A stretch of DNA of 64,000 bases from Prauserella_A sp040645195 (lineage in GTDB: Bacteria > Actinomycetota > Actinomycetes > Mycobacteriales > Pseudonocardiaceae), in NCBI RefSeq assembly GCF_040645195.1, contig NZ_JBEYXW010000033.1, positions 1 through 64,000 on the forward strand. Reading direction: 5' to 3'. Below the pieces are notes generated by a model that saw only the letters and a list, made by a program, of their open reading frames with translations, did no database searches and was not told where the DNA came from. This document shows, piece by piece, positions 52,683-63,465 of the stretch; the first letter of the stretch is position 1, and each line of letters starts with the position of its first letter. The translations under genes were made by a program, and so were the position numbers.

Positions 52683-52683
<1 letters not shown>
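51874..52683 (-). CDS. Fpg/Nei-family DNA glycosylase/AP lyase
   Basis: This 269-residue base-excision repair enzyme begins PEGHTLHR, giving the catalytic Pro2 and Glu3 of the Nei (endonuclease VIII) branch that removes oxidised pyrimidines. The helix-two-turn-helix (MDQSVLAGVGNVYRAEVLF) and the C-terminal zinc finger (CLVCG ... WCPTC) are intact. The ATG overlaps the rpiB stop by 1 nt (TGATG). Actinomycetes carry several paralogues of this family, so the exact one (Nei1 or Nei2) is not assigned. Confidence 0.93.
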
Positions 52684-53174
<491 letters not shown>

Positions 53175-53218
53175 CCCGGCATGGCCCGGCCATGCCCCAC
53201 CCGGCATGCTCACCTCTC

Positions 53219-53890
53219 GTGCGGGTCTTCGAACAGGACGGGTACGCGGTCAGGCTCGAATGGGGCGCCGAGGGGATCGCGGCGCTCGCCGCGCAGTGCG
53301 CCGTGCTCGTCGTGGTGGATGTGCTGTCGTTCTCCACGCGAGTCGACCTGGCGGTGGCCGGGGGTGAGGCGGTCGTCCCCGTGCGCTGGGACGCCGAGCC
53401 ACCACCCGGACCCGCCGTCGCGCTGCGCTCCCCCAATGGCGCGACGCTGTCGGCCGATGCCGCCGCCGCGGGCGCGCATGTGTTCACGGCGTGTCTGCGC
53501 AATGCCGCAGCCGTGGCACAGGCGGCCCTGCCGCTCGCCGGGAACGCACCCATCGGTGTCATCCCGGCCGGTGAGCGCTGGGGAGTGCATGTGTTCGCGG
53601 AACCGGGTTCGACGGGCCCGTTGCGCCCGTGCGTGGAGGATCACCTCGGGGCGGGCACGGTCGTGACCGCGCTGACCGACCTGGGAGCGGGCCCGGCGTC
53701 GCCGGAGGCCCTACTCGCCGCGCTGAGCGTGCGTGCGGCGGGCTCGGGGCTGGCCGAGCTGGTGCGCGCGTCCGCGTCCGGGCGGGAGCTGCGCGGGCAC
53801 GGGCATGGTGAGCTGGTGGACGATGCGGTCGCACTCGGCGCTTCGCGAATGGCGCCACGGCTGGTCGACGGGCAGTACCGGCATGGCTGA
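53219..53890 (+). CDS. 2-phosphosulfolactate phosphatase (ComB) family protein
   Basis: This 223-residue protein is ComB-like, with VVVDVLSFSTRVDLAVAGG near the N-terminus, ALRSPNGATLS and FTACLRNAAAVA. Archaeal ComB makes sulfolactate for coenzyme M, a cofactor these bacteria do not make, so the bacterial substrate is unknown. The GTG at 53219 has no ribosome site. It is divergent from rpiB by 44 nt and its last 8 nt overlap the MBL gene. Confidence 0.83.
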   Translation: MRVFEQDGYAVRLEWGAEGIAALAAQCAVLVVVDVLSFSTRVDLAVAGGEAVVPVRWDAEPPPGPAVALRSPNGATLSADAAAAGAHVFTACLRNAAAVAQAALPLAGNAPIGVIPAGERWGVHVFAEPGSTGPLRPCVEDHLGAGTVVTALTDLGAGPASPEALLAALSVRAAGSGLAELVRASASGRELRGHGHGELVDDAVALGASRMAPRLVDGQYRHG

Positions 53891-54692
53891 GGGCCGGTGG
53901 CTGGAGATCGCCGACGGTGTGCTGGTCCGCCGCTACACCGAGCTGGACCTCTCGGTCGGGCTGGTGCTCGCCGACCACGGCTGTCTGGTGATCGACACGC
54001 GGGGCGATGCGGCGCAGGGCGCCGAGCTGGCCGCCGCGGTCAGAGAGGTGACCTCGCTGCCGTGGACGGTGGCGATCACCCACGCGCACTTCGACCACAG
54101 CTTCGGCACCGCGGCGCTGCTGCCCTGCGAGGTCTGGGCGCACGAACGGTGCCGCGCCGCACTGGAAGCCGAGGGCGCGGCCCAACGCGAACGGTGGGCA
54201 CAGCACTACCGGACCGAGGGCGAACCCGGCGTCGCGGCGGCCATCGCGGCCACCGACATCGTGTTGCCGGACCGGCTCGTGACCACCACGGCCGAGCTGG
54301 ACCTGGGCGGACGGCGCGTGCTGCTCACACATCCTGGCCCCGGCCACACCGGGCACGACCTCCTGGTGCATATCCCCGACGCGGCTGTGGTGTTCGCGGG
54401 CGATCTGGTCGAGCACGCCCCGGGAGGGTCGTTCACCGCCGAGTCATTCGGACCGGACACCGACCTCGGCCACTGGCCTGCCGCGCTGGACCGCATCCTC
54501 CAACTCCGCCCGCGCGTCGTCGTACCAGGGCACGGCGAACCGGTCGAGCTGGCGTTCGTGGTGGCGGCGCGTGACGACCTGGCGGACCTCGCAGCGTTGC
54601 GAGCCGCGGTGCGGGCGGGCGAGCTGACCACCGCACGGGCGCTGACCCGCTCCCCGTTTCCCGCCGACGTCACCACCGCCGCACTGGGCTGA
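53883..54692 (+). CDS. MBL-fold metallo-hydrolase
   Basis: This 269-residue metallo-beta-lactamase fold protein has the metal motif THAHFDH (HxHxDH), HPGPGHTGHD, AGDLVEH and PGHGEP, so the dinuclear site is complete. It may be a glyoxalase II-like or lactonase-like hydrolase; the substrate is not evident. The ATG at 53883 lies inside the end of the ComB-like gene, showing coupling, and the two may share a pathway. Confidence 0.9.
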   Translation: MAEGRWLEIADGVLVRRYTELDLSVGLVLADHGCLVIDTRGDAAQGAELAAAVREVTSLPWTVAITHAHFDHSFGTAALLPCEVWAHERCRAALEAEGAAQRERWAQHYRTEGEPGVAAAIAATDIVLPDRLVTTTAELDLGGRRVLLTHPGPGHTGHDLLVHIPDAAVVFAGDLVEHAPGGSFTAESFGPDTDLGHWPAALDRILQLRPRVVVPGHGEPVELAFVVAARDDLADLAALRAAVRAGELTTARALTRSPFPADVTTAALG

Positions 54693-54699
54693 CACCCGC

Positions 54700-54783
54700 G
54701 CGAGTCCCCCGCCCAGGCACGCGAGTCCCCCGCCCAGGCACGCGAGTCCCCCGCTCCGGCACGGGAGTCGCCCGCTCCGGTCC
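54700..54783. repeat. Four tandem 21-bp repeats
   Basis: Units at 54700-54720, 54721-54741, 54742-54762 and 54763-54783 follow GCGAGTCCCCCGCCCAGGCAC. The first two are identical; the third and fourth drift (CTCCGG for CCCAGG; further changes in the fourth). They lie between the stop codons of two convergent genes. No spacers exist, so this is not a CRISPR array. Confidence 0.9.
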
Positions 54784-54821
54784 GGAACTCATCGGACACC
54801 ACAGGCCCGGAGTCGTGCGCC

Positions 54822-55445
54822 TCAGTCGAAGTTGAGGCCGCCCGTGCGAGTGCGCTTCAGTTCGAAGAAGTCGGGATAGCCAGCCAGCAGCCGGGCGCCG
54901 TCGAAGATCTTGAGCGCCTCCTCACCGCGCGGGATCGAGGACAGCACCGGGCCGAAGAACGCGACACCGTCGATGTGAATCGTCGGCGTGCCGACGTCCG
55001 TGCCGACCGGGTCCATGCCTTCGTGGTGGCTCGTGCGCAGCGCGTCGTCGTACTCCGTGGACGTGGCTGCGTCGAGCAGCGCGGCAGGCGCCGAGATCTC
55101 CGCCAGCACCTCCTTGAGGACGACGTCGATGTCCTTGTTGTCCTGGCTGTGGTAGCGGGTGCCGAACGCGGTGTAGAAGTCGCGCAGCACCTCCTCGCTC
55201 GTCTGCTGGCTCAGCGCGATCGCCACGCGCACGGGGCCCCACGCCCTGTCCAGCAGTTCGCGGTACTCGTCGGGAAGGTCGCGCCCGTCGTTGAGCACGG
55301 CGAGACTCATGACCCGGAACCGCAGGTCGAGATCGCGGTGCTTTTCGACCTCGAGAATCCAGCGCGACGTTATCCACGCGAACGGGCACACCGGATCGAA
55401 GTAGAAATCGACTCGCGTCTTGTCGCCTTGCTGGTCTGTGGTCAT
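54822..55445 (-). CDS. DsbA-family protein, Rv2466c-like mycothiol-linked reductase
   Basis: This 207-residue thioredoxin-fold protein closely resembles the mycobacterial mycothiol-dependent nitroreductase: DPVCPFAWITSRWILEVEKH, SHHEGMDPVGTDVGTPTIHI and FFGPVLSSIPRGEEA. Here the active site reads CPFA, so only the first cysteine of the CPWC motif known from Rv2466c is kept, consistent with a monothiol mechanism using mycothiol. The ATG at 55445 follows GGGAGA. It is divergent from pepN and ends near the 21-bp repeats. Confidence 0.88.
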   Translation of the reverse strand: MTTDQQGDKTRVDFYFDPVCPFAWITSRWILEVEKHRDLDLRFRVMSLAVLNDGRDLPDEYRELLDRAWGPVRVAIALSQQTSEEVLRDFYTAFGTRYHSQDNKDIDVVLKEVLAEISAPAALLDAATSTEYDDALRTSHHEGMDPVGTDVGTPTIHIDGVAFFGPVLSSIPRGEEALKIFDGARLLAGYPDFFELKRTRTGGLNFD

Positions 55446-55588
55446 CGGCTCTCCCAGTTCGGTTAGTTGGCCAGTAACTGCAAGAACAACACCGGCGCGC
55501 CCCTTGTTCCCCGTCGCCTCAGCCCCCGCATGCATGATTGGATGCGCTGAGAGCAAACCAACAAACCGCTATCAGCACAGAGGTGCCA

Positions 55589-58153
<2,565 letters not shown>

Positions 58154-58160
58154 GACGGCA

Positions 58161-58199
58161 GAACGGCCGGTTACCGACGGCGTCGGTAACCGGCCGTTC
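58161..58199. terminator. Bidirectional terminator, 18-bp perfect stem
   Basis: Arms 58161-58178 and 58182-58199 are perfectly complementary with a 3-nt loop, placed between convergent pepN and the DUF5130 gene. Confidence 0.85.
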
Positions 58200-58209
58200 G
58201 AGGCCATTC

Positions 58210-58713
58210 CTACTGTTTGGGGGCGGGGCCTGCCTGGTCGGCCATCATGCGCAGACCGTTGACGAGCCCGCCGATGAGGTCGCCCTCCTTGAAGGAGGCG
58301 ACCATGCTCATCACGGCGAGCTTCGCACCACGATCGGGCAGGCGGTGCAGCGCCTCGGCGCCCGTGACGACCTCGACGACGCGCTCCCCCGGCGACACGG
58401 CGATCAGCACGGCGTTGTCGCGCTGTGCGCCGAGCTGGGCGTGTAGCGATTCGGCACCCGCACGGCTGTCGCCACCGAGCTCGCCGAGGTAGATACTGAA
58501 GTCCAGACCGGTTTCCCGGCTGGCCAGTGTCAGCGCCTCATCGAGTCGCGCCAGTTGCGCCGTACTGAATGGGCCTTTTGGAGCAGCGGGCTCGTACATC
58601 TGCGCTACCGAGATCCGGCCGCTCGCGGTAACTACGGCGCCGGGCTGCAGGGAAGTGCCCTCCAGCCCACTCGATGTACCTTCCTCCACCTGAACCAGCT
58701 CACCAGCGACCAC
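58210..58713 (-). CDS. DUF5130 (TPM-like) protein
   Basis: This 167-residue soluble protein matches the actinobacterial DUF5130 family, related to TPM-domain proteins: FSTAQLARLDEALTLASRET, DFSIYLGELGGDSRAGAE and DNAVLIAVSPGERVVEVV. The function is unknown. The GTG at 58713 with GAGGAGG 5 nt upstream is preferred over GTG 58719, which lies within that ribosome site. Its start overlaps the end of a small membrane-protein gene by 14 nt, so they form an operon. Confidence 0.82.
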   Translation of the reverse strand: MVAGELVQVEEGTSSGLEGTSLQPGAVVTASGRISVAQMYEPAAPKGPFSTAQLARLDEALTLASRETGLDFSIYLGELGGDSRAGAESLHAQLGAQRDNAVLIAVSPGERVVEVVTGAEALHRLPDRGAKLAVMSMVASFKEGDLIGGLVNGLRMMADQAGPAPKQ

Positions 58714-58939
58714 TGGCACCTCCTCGAACCGTCGACGGCGTCGCCGTCTCGCCAGCGGCGTGCGAGTCGCCCGCGCTCGCAGAGTTGGCGCTCCACCACG
58801 TCGGCGGGTACTCCCACGCCTGTCCCGGCCGGTACCTTGGCCGACCTGCGAACCTCGACCGCAGCGTCAGCAAGGCGAACAAACCGTAGATGGCGAGCGG
58901 GATCACCGCGAAGACCAGGATCGTCTCGAGGATGCTCAC
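58700..58939 (-). CDS. Small single-pass membrane protein
   Basis: This 79-residue protein has one N-terminal membrane helix (ETILVFAVIPLAIYGLFALL) followed by a basic juxtamembrane region (LRSRFAGRPRYRPGQAWEYP) and a polar tail. The sequence PRYRPGQAWEYPPTWW is typical of small actinobacterial proteins next to DUF5130 genes. The GTG at 58939 has no obvious ribosome site. Coupling to DUF5130 suggests a joint envelope role; the function is unknown. Confidence 0.7.
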   Translation of the reverse strand: MSILETILVFAVIPLAIYGLFALLTLRSRFAGRPRYRPGQAWEYPPTWWSANSASAGDSHAAGETATPSTVRGGASGRW

Positions 58940-59132
58940 GAGCGCAGGGTATCCGATGCGCCTGCGCGGCACGTCAGGTGCCAGGACAGAACCAGTACAG
59001 AACACGTCGCCGTTCGTCGCGAAAAGGCCGCCGTCCGCCGCTTGCCACGAACGTCATACCACGTTGGGCTGAAGCACCGTTGGCGAAAGGTTGCACCTCA
59101 CCGTACGGGCGGCGGCACCCAGCGCGACGGTC

Positions 59133-59161
59133 TTGTCCGTTCTCGGCGATCCTCGTACGTT
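59133..59161 (+). promoter_or_regulatory. Predicted promoter of the hexapeptide-repeat gene
   Basis: TTGTCC (59133-59138) and TACGTT (59156-59161) are spaced by 17 nt, giving a transcription start near 59168 and a leader of about 68 nt. The rest of 58940-59235 shows no gene. Confidence 0.5.
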
Positions 59162-59235
59162 TTTCACCTGTACGGGCCTTGCGCCTCACCCCTCCGCTTC
59201 CCGCCACGAATCCATCGGTCACAGGAGGATTTCTG

Positions 59236-59529
59236 ATGCTCACCGTCCTGACCCCCGCCGAAACGAACTACGACACCGTTTCGTCCCGTTTCGAGCTGTC
59301 CGCTGACCGAGGCACGCGCGTCACCCGCGGTACACGGGTTACCTGCGGCACCCGAGTGACGGCCGGTACCCGCGTCACGCGCGGTACGCGAGTCACTCGT
59401 GGCACCCGCGTCACCATGGGCACCAGGGTCACCCGCGGCACGCGAGTCACCATGGGCACTCGGGTCACGATGGGCACCCGCGTTACCAGGGGAACCCGCG
59501 TCACCCGCGGCACGCGCGTCACCGCCTAG
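59236..59529 (+). CDS. Hexapeptide-repeat protein with twelve GTRVT units
   Basis: This 97-residue protein has a 25-residue N-terminus (MLTVLTPAETNYDTVSSR and a few more) and then twelve exact GTRVT units each followed by one variable residue (R, C, A, R, R, M, R, M, M, R, R, A), filling residues 26-97. The ATG at 59236 has AGGAGG at ideal spacing and a promoter-like pair upstream. Codons for the constant residues vary widely (Arg as CGC, CGG, CGA and AGG; Thr as ACG, ACA, ACC and ACT) while the amino acids do not, which argues for selection on the protein. The pattern V-x-x-G-T-x resembles left-handed beta-helix hexapeptides; 72 residues would make four coils. About 20 Arg make it strongly basic. 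No known family or partner gene was recognised. Confidence 0.75.
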   Translation: MLTVLTPAETNYDTVSSRFELSADRGTRVTRGTRVTCGTRVTAGTRVTRGTRVTRGTRVTMGTRVTRGTRVTMGTRVTMGTRVTRGTRVTRGTRVTA

Positions 59530-59598
59530 CCGTCACGCTCTCGCCCGAACGCCCCACCACGAATTCCGATACCGCCACGGCACGCCCCCGGCCGCGCA

Positions 59599-60099
59599 CT
59601 ATGCGGCTGGGGCGCCGAGGTATTGCTGCCACGCCGGATCCGCCTCCGTGGAGTGCGCGAGCAGACGCCAGTGCGGCCCGTGCGGCGCCTGCGGCACCAC
59701 CCGCAGCCGCCAGCCGATCTCCGAGAGCAGCTTGTCCGCCTTGCGGTGGTTGCACTTCGCGCAACACGCCACGCAGTTCTGCCATGAGTGCGCGCCGCCA
59801 CGGCTGCGCGGCACCACATGATCGATCGTCTCCGCGCGACCGCCGCAGTAGGCACAGCGGAACCGGTCCCGGTGCATCAACCCGGCTCGCGTGAGCGGAA
59901 CCTGTGCGCGATAAGGTACCCGCACATACGTGCTCAGCCGGATCACCGACGGCACGTCGACCGTCGTCGTCGCGGCGCGCAGCGTGAGTCCGGCCGGATC
60001 CTCGTGGACGACCTCCGCCTTCCCACAGATGAGTAGGACGATGGCCCTGCGCAGTGGAAGAGCGGTGAGTGGCTCGAACGTCGCATTGAGCAAGAGCAC
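59599..60099 (-). CDS. HNH endonuclease
   Basis: This protein of about 166 residues is the actinobacterial HNH endonuclease found widely as a single chromosomal gene: VLLLNATFEPLTALPLRRA at the start, then the HNH core CAYCGGRAETIDHVVPRSRGG and NCVACCAKCNHRKAD with two zinc-binding CxxC pairs. The GTG at 60099 is chosen because homology begins there; the frame stays open to 60336 with a low-complexity Arg/Pro/Ser stretch, so a longer form is possible. The biological role of this family is unclear. Confidence 0.87.
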   Translation of the reverse strand: MLLLNATFEPLTALPLRRAIVLLICGKAEVVHEDPAGLTLRAATTTVDVPSVIRLSTYVRVPYRAQVPLTRAGLMHRDRFRCAYCGGRAETIDHVVPRSRGGAHSWQNCVACCAKCNHRKADKLLSEIGWRLRVVPQAPHGPHWRLLAHSTEADPAWQQYLGAPAA

Positions 60100-60524
60100 A
60101 CGGCGCTTGCCCCAGCCTGGTGCCGACGAACCGCCGCCAGGATCACGTGAGCGCCGCTGACTGTGCGAGCGGGTGATCCTGCCCGCGCGCGTCGGGGGCC
60201 CAGTCGGCTGGGGCCCGCTGGTATGCGAGCCGCCAGAACTGGCGCCGCCTATCGGCGCGCACAGTTTCGCCTCCGGCGCCGACCCGGCCGGATGCCGGGC
60301 GTGGGCGCCGTGGGGGCTGGGTTGTCGGTCTGGCACACGACCACCTCCACCGGTGATGCCCTAGTCGACCACAAAACGCACCCGAAACGCACGTGTGTTA
60401 GGCAACGTGTTCTGCCCAAGTACGGTTGCCGTGGACTCGACGTGGTCAACATGCCTCACGGGGGGCTCTGCCTGGGCTAGCAGAGTGGGCGGCGTCACAG
60501 TGACGGAAAGGAGCAAGTCCCCAA
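60100..60524. other. 425-bp intergenic region
   Basis: No gene is supported here apart from a possible N-terminal extension of the HNH protein on the minus strand. Near the right end lies a perfect 13-bp palindrome CGTCACAGTGACG (60493-60505), just before the AAGGAG of mscS, which may be an operator. The part 60360-60440 is relatively AT-rich and probably holds the mscS promoter. Confidence 0.4.
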
Positions 60525-61511
60525 GTGGAGCAGCTGCTCAGCGATCCGCCCTCCTGTGTTCAGGAAGCGGGCACGTGGTGCCAGCAGGTCTGGCGGATGA
60601 CCGGTAACGAATGGCTGGCGGGTTCGGCGACCTGGCTCGTGGCCAAGCCTTTGCGCATCTTGCTGATCGTCGTTGTCGCGATCCTCGCGCGATACCTGGT
60701 CCGCAAGGTCATCGACCGGCTCACGCGGACCCCGGAGAACGGTTCCGAGAACAAGCTGCCCGCACTGCTGCGCCCGCTGCGTGAGCGAGCTCCCGAGGTG
60801 CTGGGGCCGCTGATCATCGAACGGCGACGGCAGCGAGCCAAAACCATCGGCTCGGTGCTCAGATCGCTCACGAGCCTGGTGGTCTTCGGCCTCGCGTCGA
60901 TCATGATCCTCGGTGAGCTGGGGATCGATCTCGCGCCCATCCTCGCCTCGGCGGGCATCGTCGGTGTGGCAATCGGTTTCGGTGCGCAGAACCTGGTGCG
61001 CGACTTCCTGTCCGGCATCTTCATGATGCTCGAGGACCAGTACGGCGTCGGCGACGTCGTCGACCTCGGTGAGGCCTCCGGCACGGTGGAGGCCGTCGGT
61101 CTGCGCATCACCACACTGCGCGACGTCAACGGCACGGTCTGGTACGTCCGCAACGGGGAGGTGCTGCGTGTCGGCAACTCCAGCCAGGGCTACGCGATCG
61201 CGGTGGTGGACATCCCGCTCAACTACAACACCGACGTGAACACGGCGACGGCTGTACTCGAACAAGTGGCGGCCGAGGCCGTCGCCAGGCAGTCGATCGC
61301 TCCGGACATCCTCGACCCACCCGACGTGCTCGGCGTGGAGAACGTCACGCCCGAGGGCATGCAGCTGCGGCTCACGGTTAAGGTGCGCCCGGGCCGTCAG
61401 TGGGCCGTACAGCGGGCGCTTCGCGCCGAGATCCTGCCCGCCTTCGAACGGGCCGGGTTCGAACCGCCGTTGGGTCGGCTGTACAGCCCGGGCCCTGCGA
61501 ACAGCGCCTGA
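60525..61511 (+). CDS. MscS-family mechanosensitive channel
   Basis: This 328-residue channel protein should release solutes during osmotic downshock. It has an N-terminal helix (about 40-60), two more helices ending in the pore-lining TM3 (LASAGIVGVAIGFGAQNLVRDFLSG) and the cytoplasmic beta domain (DQYGVGDVVDLGEASGTVEAVGLRTT-like, with Ile for one Thr) and alpha/beta domain. The GTG at 60525 has AAGGAG 11 nt upstream, slightly far. The trHb gene follows 37 nt downstream, so they may be co-transcribed. Confidence 0.92.
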   Translation: MEQLLSDPPSCVQEAGTWCQQVWRMTGNEWLAGSATWLVAKPLRILLIVVVAILARYLVRKVIDRLTRTPENGSENKLPALLRPLRERAPEVLGPLIIERRRQRAKTIGSVLRSLTSLVVFGLASIMILGELGIDLAPILASAGIVGVAIGFGAQNLVRDFLSGIFMMLEDQYGVGDVVDLGEASGTVEAVGLRITTLRDVNGTVWYVRNGEVLRVGNSSQGYAIAVVDIPLNYNTDVNTATAVLEQVAAEAVARQSIAPDILDPPDVLGVENVTPEGMQLRLTVKVRPGRQWAVQRALRAEILPAFERAGFEPPLGRLYSPGPANSA

Positions 61512-61548
61512 GACCGGTACGCGACACCAGGCAGAGCAGAATGGAGAG

Positions 61549-61959
61549 GTGGCTGAGGTGAGCAGCGAACAGGACGCGACCGATCCGCGCAGCTTCTACG
61601 AGGCGGTGGGCGGCGAACCGACGTTCCGCAAGCTGATCGCGCGCTTCTACGTCGAGGTCGCCGCGGACGAGGTCCTGCGCCCGCTCTACCCGGAGCCCGA
61701 TCTCGGGCCTGCCGAGGAGCGGCTCCGGCTGTTCCTGATGCAGTACTGGGGCGGCCCGCACACCTACTCCGAGCAGCGCGGTCATCCCCGGCTCCGGATG
61801 CGGCACGCCCCGTTCAAGATCGGGCCGGTCGAGCGGGACGCCTGGCTGCGAGCGATGCGCATCGCCGTCGACGAGACCGCCATCGACGAGCCCTACCGCA
61901 GCCAGCTGTGGCAGTACCTGGAGATGGCCGCGCAGTCGATGCTGAACAGCTGGGAGTGA
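61549..61959 (+). CDS. glbO: Truncated haemoglobin, group II (trHbO)
   Basis: This 136-residue haem protein is a group II truncated haemoglobin: SFYEAVGGEPTFRKLIARFY with the B-helix Tyr region, QYWGGPHTYSEQRGHPRLRMRH with the proximal His in MRHAPF, and the G8 Trp in RDAWLRAM. Such proteins bind oxygen and protect respiration in mycobacteria. GTG 61549 is used; GTG 61558 is equally possible from ribosome-site spacing. It lies between mscS and a GH13 gene, 6 nt from the latter, so it is likely co-expressed with it. Confidence 0.94.
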   Translation: MAEVSSEQDATDPRSFYEAVGGEPTFRKLIARFYVEVAADEVLRPLYPEPDLGPAEERLRLFLMQYWGGPHTYSEQRGHPRLRMRHAPFKIGPVERDAWLRAMRIAVDETAIDEPYRSQLWQYLEMAAQSMLNSWE

Positions 61960-61965
61960 CCGCGC

Positions 61966-63465
61966 GTGCGCCGAGCCGCCGCCAGACGCACCGAACCGAC
62001 GGCCCCCGGCTGGTGGCGGACTGCCGTCTTCTACGAGATCTTCGTCCGCTCGTTCGCTGATTTCGACGGCGACGGCGTCGGGGATCTCGAAGGCATCCGC
62101 GGCCGGCTGGGCTACCTCGACCTGCTCGGGGTGGACGCGATCCGGCTGACGCCCTTCTACCTCTCCCCCATGGCCGCCGACGGCTACGACATCGCCGGCC
62201 CGCGCGCTGTCGACCCGGTGCTCGGCAACCTGGACACGTTCGGCGCGCTCGTCGCCGAGGCACACGGCTACGGCATCCGCGTCGTGGTGGATCTGGTGCC
62301 CAACCACACCAGTGACAAGCACACGTGGTTCGCCGCCGCGCTGGCCGCTCGGCCCGGCAGCCCAGAACGCGACCGGTACCACTTTCGTGACGGCCGGGGC
62401 GAGGCCGGCGCGCTCCCGCCCAACAACTGGTCCGCGGTCGGCGGCGGGCCTGCCTGGACCCGAGCCGGCGACGGGAAGTGGTTCCTGCACCTTTTCGGTC
62501 CCCGGCAACCGGATTTGAACTGGGCGAACCCGCAGGTGCCCGCCGACTTCGAGCGCACATTGCGGTTCTGGCTGGATCGTGGGGTGGACGGGATCCAGAT
62601 CGCGGCGGCCTCCGCGCTGGCCAAGCCACGGGACCTCGCCCCGGAGGCTCAGGGATTCGGCGCGGGCTTCGACGTCGAGGGCGTGCACGACGTCCACCAG
62701 ATGATCCGGAAGGTACTCGACGAGTACCCGCACGCCGTGCTACTCGGCGACATCGGCGGCGTGACGGACGAACGCTTCGCGCGTTACCTGCGGCCAGGGG
62801 AACTCCATCTCGCCGTCAACCCGCGCTTGGCGAGCACCCCGTTCGACGCCGACGCGCTGCAGGCATCGATCGGACGTGCGCTGGCGACAGTGGCGCCGAC
62901 CGGGGCACCGCCTGCCTGGGCACTGTCCAACCACGACCTGCCGCGCCAGGCGTCCCGCTACGGCGACGGTCTCCGAGGGCTGAACCGGGCGCGGGCGATG
63001 GCACTCGTCCTACTCGGGTTGCCGGGAGCGCTGAGTCTGTACAACGGCGAGGAGCTCGGCCTACCCGGAGAGGACCCGCGAGTACCGATCCCGTGGGAAG
63101 GCAACAAGCCGCCGTTCGGGTTCTCCACGCTCCCCGGCAACTGGCCGGTCCCCGCGGAATGGGCAACGCTGACCGTCGAAACGCAGTTGGAGGACGAGTC
63201 CTCCACGCTCTCGTTGTACCGCCGTGCCCTCCAACTGCGGCGCGAACATCCGGCCTGCACCGGCGACGAGGTCGAATGGTACGGCGCACCGCCGGGCTGC
63301 TTCGCCTATCGGCGAAGGCCCGGCGGCTTGGTTTGCGCACTCAATACGTCAGCCGCCCCGGTCCCCGTGCCACGCGGCGAGGTCCTCCTGTCCAGCGCCC
63401 CCATGGTGGCGGGCAGGCTGCCGGCGGACGCCGCCGCGTGGCTCGTGGTCGGTCAGCGACCGTAG
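61966..63465 (+). CDS. GH13 alpha-amylase family protein, probably catalytically inactive
   Basis: This 499-residue protein has the full GH13 (beta/alpha)8 barrel and a C-terminal beta domain, closest in layout to alpha-glucosidase/trehalose synthase types (WWRTAVFYEIFVRSFADFDGDGVGD; region I DLVPNHTS at 109-116). Region II, normally GFRID, reads GIQIAA, so the nucleophile Asp is Ala213 and the anion-binding Arg is Gln211. Region III has Asp262 (LLGDI) in place of the general acid Glu. Region IV NHD (Asp324) remains. The frame is open throughout, so this is not simple decay. A binding or regulatory role is inferred. It follows glbO by 6 nt. Confidence 0.88.
   Translation: MRRAAARRTEPTAPGWWRTAVFYEIFVRSFADFDGDGVGDLEGIRGRLGYLDLLGVDAIRLTPFYLSPMAADGYDIAGPRAVDPVLGNLDTFGALVAEAHGYGIRVVVDLVPNHTSDKHTWFAAALAARPGSPERDRYHFRDGRGEAGALPPNNWSAVGGGPAWTRAGDGKWFLHLFGPRQPDLNWANPQVPADFERTLRFWLDRGVDGIQIAAASALAKPRDLAPEAQGFGAGFDVEGVHDVHQMIRKVLDEYPHAVLLGDIGGVTDERFARYLRPGELHLAVNPRLASTPFDADALQASIGRALATVAPTGAPPAWALSNHDLPRQASRYGDGLRGLNRARAMALVLLGLPGALSLYNGEELGLPGEDPRVPIPWEGNKPPFGFSTLPGNWPVPAEWATLTVETQLEDESSTLSLYRRALQLRREHPACTGDEVEWYGAPPGCFAYRRRPGGLVCALNTSAAPVPVPRGEVLLSSAPMVAGRLPADAAAWLVVGQRP

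Noticed and set aside
54700..54783. CRISPR-like array
   Set aside because: The repeats are directly adjacent with no spacers and no cas genes are present in the window.
59268..59522. Antisense open frame encoding repeated VTRVP units opposite the hexapeptide gene
   Set aside because: It has no ribosome site, and an Arg codon change (AGG) that is silent in the plus frame changes Arg to Leu in this one. It is explained as the mirror of the plus-strand repeat.
58555..60336. A RiPP biosynthetic cluster around the hexapeptide-repeat gene
   Set aside because: No lanthionine synthetase, radical SAM enzyme, YcaO, protease or dedicated exporter is encoded nearby; the multi-core precursor idea rests only on the repeat pattern.
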